Shown piece after piece: positions 56,500 to 64,000 of a DNA stretch of 64,000 bases. A program made the translations under genes and the position numbers. Source of the DNA: Ostrinia nubilalis (taxonomy: Eukaryota; Arthropoda; Insecta; Lepidoptera; Crambidae). The notes below the pieces were generated by a model. The model was not told where the DNA came from. It worked only from the letters and a program-made list of their open reading frames with translations, and made no database searches. The stretch covers positions 8,561,001 to 8,625,000 of the forward strand of contig NC_087111.1 of NCBI RefSeq assembly GCF_963855985.1. The letters are read 5' to 3'. The first letter of the stretch is position 1. Every line of letters begins with the position of its first letter.

Positions 56500-57700
56500 G
56501 TGTAGGTACACTTACAGTTGTGTAGTTTTTATATGCAGAATAAGGCAGGTATATGACCACAATCACATACACCACAATCATTATAGAGTATATTAACATT
56601 TCAACGATTTATTGGGTCTAAAGGGCAAAATCATGGGTTTTTACTTTACTTAGTGGTTAACCATAGAGTGACTAAGCACCCGTCGCCCTTACAGTCTGAA
56701 TGGGATCGGAAATACCGTTCACCTTAACCAGACCAGACCGATTGCAGTTTAGTAATCGTTAATAAGTAACTTTACTATGTAATTAGCGTCTTATCAGGTC
56801 TTATACAGGGTGTCTTAAGGTTGGGAATATCCTAAATTATCAAATAATAGTCATATGAATTTATTTCAAAAATCCTTCAAATTAGACGTTTTGAATTGGA
56901 CGTCTGTCGTGCGTTTGCAACACACACTGCTAGTACTAATTGTCATTTTTACCCGACTGTGTCAGAAGGAGGGCTATGATTTTTATTTCAAATTTCCAAC
57001 GCAGTTGTTATAAAAAAAAAACACGTGCGGTCCAAATGGACGACTGACGTCTGGCTCAAAATGTCTACTTGAACCCTTAAAATGTAAGCCTATTTTAATA
57101 CATATTTAGCTCGCTCTACCACCGCTAAGAAAATGTTGTGGAATAATGTCACTCTATTCTAAATTTTAATTTAAAGAAACATGTTTTTGTTGTTTATTTT
57201 TGTTTTGTGGTGTAGTTTAAAAACCTGTACAGCTTAAATGTGTTTATCTCAAATTCTAAAGAGCTGAGTGCATTTGCGTGTAGGTATATGAATCCATTAA
57301 TTTTTAGGTAAGGATTAACAGGTTATCAAGCTGCATCGTAGCTGTTTATGCAGTTGTATTAGGTACTAATTTGCAGTAAACATGTTTAGGCTAATATGTA
57401 CCTACATAATTATGAATTTAAAAATATACCAAGATAAAGCCCCGATCACACTAGTGGTTAGTGTAGGTACGTGCGTTTTCCTGGCGTGTGAAATGAATGA
57501 GAGCGACCCGTTCCTTAGAGATTAGAAAAAAATGGACTGTTGAATGAAATCAGTTAAATATAAAATCAAACTGTCTGAGAAGAAACTATATTCTTCTGTT
57601 TGCTGGCATGTACTTTGGCAAAATAAGACAAAATAGTGCCTTATAGTATGAAATGTTAATAGAAGTAGGTAGTAGGTGATTTATCAACATACATGTAACT
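56500..57700. other. AT-rich interval; one CAGGGTG tip
   Basis: Only a single ACAGGGTGTCTTAAGGTTGG (56805) resembling the CAGGGTG tips at 25410 and 40489; no partner end found. No gene recognised. Confidence 0.45.
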
Positions 57701-57704
57701 CTGA

Positions 57705-57968
57705 AGCCCGGTTTTCACCAAAGCAGAGAGAGGAGAAGTGTTTGAATAACCAATCAGATTTCGTTATTTCCATATCACTTCTCCGCACATCTCTTTCGAA
57801 CACATCTCTTCTCCTTTCCACCAAGGCAGGGCGGAGCAGATGATGTTTTGAATAACCAATCAGATTGCATTCTGTCAATTTCATTGCATCTGAATAACAT
57901 CTGATTGGTTGTTCAAAACATTTCTCCGCTCCGCTCCTCTCCGCTCCGCCTTGGTGGAAACCGAGCCT
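57705..57968. mobile_element. MITE, CCGGTTTTCACCAAAGC ends
   Basis: Inverted ends AAGCCCGGTTTTCACCAAAG and CTTGGTGGAAACCGAGCCT. AATAACCAATCAGATT occurs twice inside (57744 and 57849), with an inverted version near 57898, so the element is partly repetitive. Confidence 0.7.
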
Positions 57969-57971
57969 AAA

Positions 57972-58135
57972 GCCTTGATCACGCGTACCGAGTAAACTGG
58001 CGAGACAGTAAAATGTTTACTCGGTCGAGACAGTTGGGTGAGCGAGTCACATACTCGAGCGCTCGGCCGAGCACTCTGCGCAAAGTTCATACACACCGAG
58101 TACTCTCCCGTTTACTCGGTACGTGTGATCAAGGC
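57972..58135. mobile_element. MITE, GCCTTGATCACgCGTACCGA ends
   Basis: Inverted ends GCCTTGATCACGCGTACCGA and TCGGTACGTGTGATCAAGGC, followed inward by GTAAAC / GTTTAC; loop about 100 bp. It starts only four bases after the preceding MITE. Confidence 0.8.
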
Positions 58136-58139
58136 ATGA

Positions 58140-60030
58140 TAGTGAAATCTTGTTAACATCAAAATAAGTATATTTCCAGAAAAAAGTTTAATGTAGCGCT
58201 CGCCCTATCTCGTTACAAAACGCGACGTGCAACCGCGGCGTGTTTCCGCTCTAGATTCGCGCGTGGTGTGACAGAGCCTTAAGGTTTTTTGCAAGTCTGA
58301 CGTTAATAAGATTTGCGATGACTTTGCGAACATGACTTTGAATCTTTGAATAATATATTTACGTATTCTGCACGTCCGTGTTTGAGTAGTATGTTTGCAC
58401 AAATAATATCGACGTACGTTAAAGTTAGACACATTTGACGGATTGTGGGTCTTATTCCAAAGGCTATATGAGTCAGTAACTCAAGACTTCTTGTGCCCTA
58501 AGTTCGAGGCAAATAATAGATAAAAACTCATGAATATGGCAACTTATCGGTTTTTCTTCTGTGGTGTGGATGGTAACAACTGACGTCACAATTCGGGAGT
58601 ATACGTCAAACGCATTCGATATCCTAAAAAAAAATACAGCCTATTATTAGATTAGATGATTGCGCATAATATTAACCTTACGCCAAAATAATCTAATAGC
58701 TAAAATTAACCTTTAAAACCTCTAAGATCTGGCCATCACAACCTTGCACGCTAACAATGTACCTATAATATATTGCTTTAAACAAAGTACATCGCTGCTT
58801 ATACGTTGTTAGAACATCACACGATTTCCTGACAAACTTTCAATGTATCAAGAATCTTCAAGTAAAGCTAAAAACTCGTCAATCGCAGAACAAGTTGTAT
58901 TTTTCCATTCATAATGTTGTATACAAAACAGGGTCATTCGGATTGCGTTTGCATCATAACGAATCAGCTGTTCGGGGAATTTTTGGCGGTCAATGCACTT
59001 TCACGCCCTCTTTGGCTTTATTTTTTTAAATCGATTCTGCGACGCCAAATAAGGTTTTTTTATGCAAGTGATAATCAGGCCAAAGGAGCAAGCGAGCTTC
59101 ACTCGTATTCTTCAACCACAGAGGAACTGGCTTTCTTACCTCCAACTCCCGGAACACAACAATGCTGTTATGGTGACATGCATTTAGATGTCATACATAA
59201 TTCATGCATGGAAAGAACGAGGAGAAATAAAATGGGACACACTTTCGTTCTAATATTTATAATTTTTTTTTTAATAAAGAGTCCCGTTTGCAACTCCTAT
59301 TAAAACTCTTGTCTAACCAAAAAGTCTTATACTTTGTAAATGCCTATTCTACTTAAAATAAAAATTACTCATGTTGATGCTTTTAAACAGCAATAAATTA
59401 CCCGTATTACATAATGTGTTTAAAAAATCACGATACAAAAATAACCGGCAAAAAATTTCGAAGTTTTGTTTTTATGTAGCATGAATAAGAAAATCTAGTA
59501 TAAAAATAATTTTTCATAATTTTTTGAGCTGGTTGCTAGAAGGCAGTGGAACGACCTATAGCTATTTTAAAACGATTAATAATCTTTGGACTCGTGCGAA
59601 TATAAAATACCTATGGAATTCTATTCATGCTGCTGCTATTTTTAAAAATGAATATGCTGACTTTCTTAACCGATACATTTTAGTGCGTAACACTATAGCA
59701 ATATTTATTATATTATGGTATAAAAATTTTATTACATGAACTAACCTTTGTGTACTATAATCGTAAAGTACGTTTAGCACTAAAAAGGATAATAAAATGT
59801 AGTACCTACTTTAGTATCTTAATAGTCACATTTATGACCTCTAACTTATACGATGACATAATATAGTTCTTACACTCAAACATTATTTATAATGGATGAC
59901 ATTAGATTTAATAATTGCAATCTGAGAGATAATAGTTATTAAAGTTAATGACAAGTTTAATGATATTGTATGATGATTATGTCTATTACAGATGCAATTG
60001 TTGTATGTGTTCCACAATCTTGTGATTAGA
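58140..60030. other. interval without supportable gene
   Basis: 58195-58285 is GC-rich and may be another short element. A 129-codon frame (58914-59303) crosses AT-rich and SINE-like sequence and shows no domain. The rest is AT-rich. Confidence 0.45.
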
Positions 60031-60035
60031 GAGTT

Positions 60036-60165
60036 AGGGTGGGTTGCACGGGTTGCACCATCTTATTTTAACTTTGACAAACGTCAAAAATCTGTCAAAC
60101 TCCCTACAAAAAGCAACTGTTATCGTCATAGTTACGGTCAAAGTTAGGTGGTGCAACTCGGCCTT
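60036..60165. mobile_element. MITE, GGCTGAGTTGCA family
   Basis: GGGTTGCACGGGTTGCACCA (a small duplication at the left tip) to GGTGCAACTCGGCCTTAG. Confidence 0.7.
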
Positions 60166-60750
60166 AGATTATCTTGAACCAGGGGTTTTGGGTTCGTATT
60201 CCAGACGAGACAATAAATTAAAATTTCACTTTGTTCCCAGTTTGCTAAGGACTTTATGAATGCTTTTTGTGACTGTAGTAAATTAAATTAATGATTTATT
60301 ATAGCCTCATATTAAGTGAAAAATCAACTTAAATATACGCTACTTGTAGGTTGGAGTCTAGACACTGTACATTTTGTTTATGTATTTTGATATGTAAATG
60401 ACTGTAACCTGTATTTATTGAATAAAATAAAATAAAGTGCTGTAAGGGCCATAATGTATGCCACTTCACGCCTATACAGCGGTCCATAAAGTCTGAAACT
60501 GAGTTGTAACTTTATTTAATGGTGTTCCAATGTTTCATAAAAATAGGTACTTCACCCACACTGTTCCGTGTGATTCTATAGAATAGGTCCAGTCCCACTA
60601 TTCCTTGGGGACATAAAAGGTCACAAATATACGAACGGAGGCTTGATGAGGCGAAACCTCCCCAACCCGTTTGGCCAAGGTGGGAAGTGTAGATCAAATC
60701 CTCTATTTGCTTCTGGTAACCTAGAAAATCGTGCTCCTGCTGTAAAGAAT

Positions 60751-60853
60751 AAGGCTGAGTTGCAGCATCTTACTTTAACTTTAACAAACGCCGGTAAGAA
60801 ACACCGGTTATGGTTATAGTTACGGTTAAAGTAAAGTGGTGCAACTCAGTCTA
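60751..60853. mobile_element. MITE, GGCTGAGTTGCA family
   Basis: AAGGCTGAGTTGCAGCATCT to GGTGCAACTCAGTCTAAA; slightly shortened centre. Confidence 0.72.
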
Positions 60854-60932
60854 AAATGACCTGATGATGATCTTGAGTCTATTGCAGCCTATGGTAACTT
60901 AGAGGGTCGTTCTCCTGTAATAGAGACTTAGT

Positions 60933-61272
60933 ACGCCTGTATTCACAAACGATACTTGCTTAAGTGAAGCAGCAAATCGAATGCTAATAGAGCTCTGTGA
61001 TTGGTTCGTATGTCACCCTGTGCGTCCACGCGCACTGTGAGACCTCATAGTAATGTTTACGGGACTATTCCCACCTCTCGTTCCCACCACTGCAACTCCT
61101 GTGTAGCCAGGATCTACAGCTTGACCGCCACAAAAACCCAACCAATGAAGGTCAAGTTTGTCCCGGGGGAAAGTTAAACTGTCATTGGACCCGCAACGAA
61201 ATTAATTAGAAGAACATAGGAGGAGTTCGAAATTAAGGTTCGACTCATAGTAATGTTTGTGAATACGGGCGT
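60933..61272. mobile_element. MITE, ACGCCCGTATTCACAAAC family, copy 6, split
   Basis: ACGCCTGTATTCACAAACGA to GTTTGTGAATACGGGCGT. A SINE-like element (61059-61243) sits inside. Removing it and one duplicate restores the family sequence. Confidence 0.85.
61059..61243 (+). mobile_element. SINE-like element with 15 bp target duplication
   Basis: CTCATAGTAATGTTT is present at 61044-61058 and 61244-61258. The element runs from ACGGGACTATTCCCACC to GAAATTAAGGTTCGA, 185 bp, defining the family borders. It has no coding frame or obvious A-tail. The length of the duplication suggests target-primed retroposition. Confidence 0.88.
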
Positions 61273-61315
61273 TAGTGACATGATGATGAAACGCGGCCGT
61301 AGCGGCGTATACACT

Positions 61316-61432
61316 TGAAAAATTTCGACGGGTTCATCCAGTGTCTAAGTAGCTCAGTTGGAAGAGCAGTCGCTTGGCAAGCGAAAGGTCGTGGGTTCGA
61401 TTCCGGCCTTAGGCAGTTTGATTTTTTCAAGT
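61316..61432 (+). mobile_element. tRNA-like repeat with degenerate inverted flanks
   Basis: The tRNA-like core (about 61343-61415) has acceptor GTCTAAG / CTTAGGC, D arm TAGCTCAGTTGGAAGAGC, loop TTGGCAA (GGC) and T arm GTGGGTTCGATTCCGGC with one mispair. ACTTGAAAAA before and TTTTTTCAAGT after match the TIRs of 8704-8853 in worn form. Confidence 0.6.
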
Positions 61433-61440
61433 TATTTAAA

Positions 61441-61500
61441 ATGATGATGATAATGATGATTAAGATTAATGTAGTGTTAATTATATGATGATGATGATGA
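61441..61500. repeat. ATG/GAT microsatellite
   Basis: Two tracts of ATGATGATG (61441-61460 and 61486-61505), probably RTE tail remnants, lying only about 25 bp before the ABCH acceptor site. Confidence 0.6.
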
Positions 61501-61534
61501 TGATGATTAATGATCCTTTCTTCTTTCCAGAAAA

Positions 61535-61773
61535 ATGCCCGCCTACGACAACGAAGGCGCGACTATATCCCTAGAAGATGTTCGCGCAGACCCTCCCACT
61601 TCCATTCAGGAGTTGCGTGAGAGGAGGAAAGAATTCAAAACTCAGAGGTCCACTGTCGCTTCTAGAAGAGAGCAAGCAGTATGTGTGAGAGGCGCCTTCA
61701 AGAAGTATGGGTCTTCGAAGAACCCTAATGTTATATTGGATGGGCTAAACATGACAGTGCCTAAAGGAGCCAT
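61535..61773 (+). CDS. ABCH-family ABC transporter, first coding exon (partial gene)
   Basis: The exon starts at 61531 after a pyrimidine-rich acceptor (TTTCTTCTTTCCAG). The first ATG, in an AAAAATG context, is at 61535 and opens 79 codons plus two bases. The donor AT|GTAAGT is at 61774. The protein begins MPAYDNEGATISLEDVR, then a basic linker and the start of the nucleotide-binding domain (AVCVRGAFKKYGSSKNPN, ILDGLNMTVPKGA), where VRGAFKKYG is the A-loop region. The family is the insect-expanded ABCH group (Drosophila has three members, one of them snu, needed for the cuticle lipid barrier). Which paralogue this is cannot be decided from the N-terminus. Product: plasma-membrane half transporter. 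Confidence 0.9.
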
Positions 61774-63429
61774 GTAAGTACAAATAGACTAAGAGCTTGT
61801 GAACGCCAGACCCAGGTCATTTTATAAAAGCCGAAAGTTTGTCAGCGCACACTCCCAAAATAGACTAAGAGCTTTGGTGCAACATGAAGTTTGGGTCATT
61901 GTGGCTTTGGCAGCTACCTAAAAATTAAATGATTGTCTGGCAAGGGTTTGGAACGGTCAAAACTATCTGGCAAAACGCTTTAAAACCTTTAACACTCGTA
62001 TACGACAATTATTACTTTTTGTTAGCCAAAAAGAGGACAGAGAAGTGCCACTCTCTAACCAAAGTTGTGGAAGAATTATTATTTTAACTAGGGTACCGTG
62101 ATAAACCATAATTTTACCACTTTGGCAATAGGATACAGATAAAATCAAAACAAACGACTGTCGCAAACGTTTTTCGCGCGTAATTTTCTTGCAAGCGTCG
62201 ACAGAAACGCAACGCGCGCTCCGTGAGCTCGGGCGAAAACAAATGACGATCGCGAAATGAAAACAAAACAATCTCGGCAGAAACAAAACACTATCGCGAT
62301 TCCCTCGGGCAGCGGCGCGGTTAAAAGATTCCGCGCGCGAATGAAAACATTTTGTGACAACACGATGCAATTTGGGGTAATGTTTACTTTTAATAATCCA
62401 TTTTCAATAGTTTATTTTAGGCAATAATCAATCAGTATGAAAAATTTCGCCCACCAAATAAAATTCTCATAGGTATTATAAGAGTAGGCAGATCTATTAA
62501 CGATTGAGTATTGACACCAAAAAATAAATATACATTTTATTTGTTATTTATCCAAAGAACCCATTAACATTCCTAAGACAAGATTAAACAAGCAAGAATC
62601 TTGTAATCGCTAAATGGGGCGGAATCTTCAGGGAAAACTTTTGTATTGAATGGTATCGTCGAATATTTTTCAAGATTAAAAAGATTACGATAACGATCAT
62701 ACCGTGTTTTAGATTAGGGTTGAGTTTATTGGATTTTTTTGCAAAGTTTTACAATGTAGGTATTTAATTTACGAAATATTTTTACTTCATCAAAGTAATA
62801 AAAATTATTCAAAGAGGTTTTATTGAAAATATCCACGCCTTTTTACGCCTCACTTTTAGATTTAAAAAAGAAATAGGTTTTAATCCAGTTTCGTTAACAC
62901 TGGCCGCAAAATTGGTAAGTAATTTTAAAGAAAAAAAATGTAGAGAAAAATAAACAAACGAATATCGCACCTGATCGTTGTTTGCAAAATGAATGGTTAT
63001 TCAATTAAATATTAATTTAGTTGAAAAATGGACGCAATACTAAAATTTGTCGAAGAAATGATTATTTTTTAATCAGGTAAGTGAATAACACATTGGCTGG
63101 TTACATTCGAAAATTTCGTTTGGAAATGAACTGCAATTTACATTCGTAAACGAAACAACATTGCAATAAAGTTAATAAACTTGAATTCGTTTTCCTTTTG
63201 GATTTAATTTTAAAGTAATTGCTAGTCGGATGGATTCATTTACGACACAATCAGAAGAATTTATTTGTAGGTAATGAAGAGTTAAAAGTTCGGATACTTA
63301 AACCTCGTACATGGGGTTGGACAGTAAAATTTAAAGTTTAAAGCTTAAAAAGCTTACGATTTTAATCCGGAGGCGAACGTTGAATGTTAGTAGGTAGGTA
63401 TGCATCACGAGAGATCGTAGATTCTGCCC

Positions 63430-63610
63430 TGTTACTACTTACTTTTTCTGGCCCATTCCCGTTTTATTTATACATTTGGGGTCAGTCCTCCGTATCATGC
63501 GTTTCCAGGCGGCTCGGTCCTGGGTCGTCTCACTGTTGACATGGGCCTCTTTAAGGTCCTTATTTACTACGGACATCCATGTGATTCGGGGTCTTCCTCG
63601 TCCTCGGGGT
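63430..63610 (-). pseudogene. RTE/BovB-like LINE C-terminal remnant
   Basis: The minus strand reads RGRPRITWMSVVNKDLKEAH and DRAAWKRMIRRTDPK, the terminal signature of RTE-type LINE proteins, distinct from the two RTE subfamilies elsewhere here. About 55 codons. Confidence 0.7.
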
Positions 63611-63617
63611 TTAGTTT

Positions 63618-63662
63618 GGATGTCCAGTACACAAACTTTCGCCTTTATAACATTAGTAGGAT
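63618..63662 (-). mobile_element. Helitron 5' end fragment
   Basis: Minus strand A|TCCTACTAATGTTATAAA, only the first 45 bases; joined directly to the LINE remnant. Confidence 0.6.
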
Positions 63663-63794
63663 AGTTCTATGTCTTTCTTTCAAATAAAAACTATTACATA
63701 CGAGTATATTCTAAACTCTTCTAAAATTATGAAATTAAAAGGTCCTTTATTAGTCTAACAGACTGTCCATAATAAACCTTTAATATTTCCGCAG

Positions 63795-63954
63795 ATACGG
63801 GCTCCTAGGTGCATCAGGATGCGGGAAGACCACACTGCTGTCCTGCATAGTGGGCAGACGGAGGCTGAATGCTGGAGACATATGGGTACTCGGAGGCAGG
63901 CCTGGAAGCCCGGGCAGCGGCGTCCCGGGGCCCAGGATCGGGTATATGCCTCAA
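63795..63954 (+). CDS. ABCH-family ABC transporter, Walker A exon
   Basis: Acceptor TATTTCCGCAG|A at 63795 and donor CAA|GTAAGT at 63955. One base completes the Ile codon split from the previous exon, then 53 codons follow. The protein reads YGLLGASGCGKTTLLSCIVG (Walker A GASGCGKT at about residues 85-92), a GRRRLNAGDIWVLGG turn, and RIGYMPQ, the Q-loop with Gln at about residue 133. The GVPGPRIGYMPQ stretch is typical of insect ABCH proteins. The signature, Walker B and the membrane domain lie beyond the window, so the gene is partial by position, not broken. Confidence 0.94.
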
Positions 63955-64000
63955 GTAAGTATTAAGGCCAACCCCTTTTTTTAAGCTTAAGGAAATGCTT

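Larger units (their letters stand above)
61774..63794 (+). other. ABCH intron with GC-rich block and repeat fragments
   Basis: A 2.0 kb GT-AG intron. 62150-62345 is a GC-rich block rich in CGCGCG and CGAAA words, possibly regulatory or an old element. 63430-63610 is a LINE remnant and 63618-63662 a Helitron start, both on the minus strand. Confidence 0.75.

Noticed and set aside
58914..59303. 129-codon frame
   Set aside because: No recognisable domain, no splice logic, crosses SINE-like sequence; kept only as a remark.
61343..61415. Functional tRNA-Ala(GGC) gene
   Set aside because: T-stem mispair, anticodon-stem mispair, and sister copies within inverted repeats indicate a tRNA-derived element.

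Overview
This window looks like lepidopteran (moth or butterfly) nuclear DNA. It is AT-rich and almost free of genes. It is packed with short TIR elements, 5'-truncated RTE-type LINE ends, small Helitrons with A|TC...CTAG|T ends, and an ABCH-family ABC transporter gene of the insect type. Nothing bacterial or viral is present. Nearly all short open frames are by-products of repeats.

Host genes. The one protein gene I can support starts near the right edge on the + strand. A coding exon (61535-61773) and a Walker A exon (63795-63954) splice in frame and encode the N-terminal part of an ABCH half-transporter, which runs off the window. A 5S rRNA gene lies on the - strand (7730-7847) and looks intact. 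Two possible promoter plus non-coding first-exon regions are seen: on the - strand near 422-720, and on the + strand near 10640-10849. The second could serve the ABCH gene through a roughly 50 kb first intron, but this is not proven.

Layout. 1-5.2 kb: LINE ends, a MITE, a 1.09 kb TA-flanked TIR element and two Helitrons. 5.2-6.9 kb: a 1.7 kb near-perfect palindrome with internally duplicated arms. 7-24 kb: the 5S gene, a tRNA-like unit inside perfect TIRs, hAT MITEs with 8 bp target duplications, and RTE tails, several nested inside one another. 24.8 kb: a perfect 66 bp palindrome. 25.4-29.5 kb: a 4.1 kb element with roughly 85 bp TIRs. 32.7-37.6 kb: a complete, very young LTR retrotransposon with no gag-pol, flanked by ATAT duplications, whose right LTR has been entered by a 5'-truncated Jockey-like LINE with a 68-T tail. 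38-53 kb: a 223 bp-period tandem duplication, further TIR elements at 40.5 and 41.5-42.9 kb, Helitrons, RTE copies, and a piggyBac-like TTAA element at 51.9-53.0 kb. 53-61 kb: MITEs, a hAT element, and nested SINE-like, MITE and RTE insertions. 61.5-64 kb: the ABCH gene.

The main value of the window is its layered transposition history: many insertions can be defined to the base from their target-site duplications. All family names come from terminal motifs and remembered protein signatures, not from database searches.
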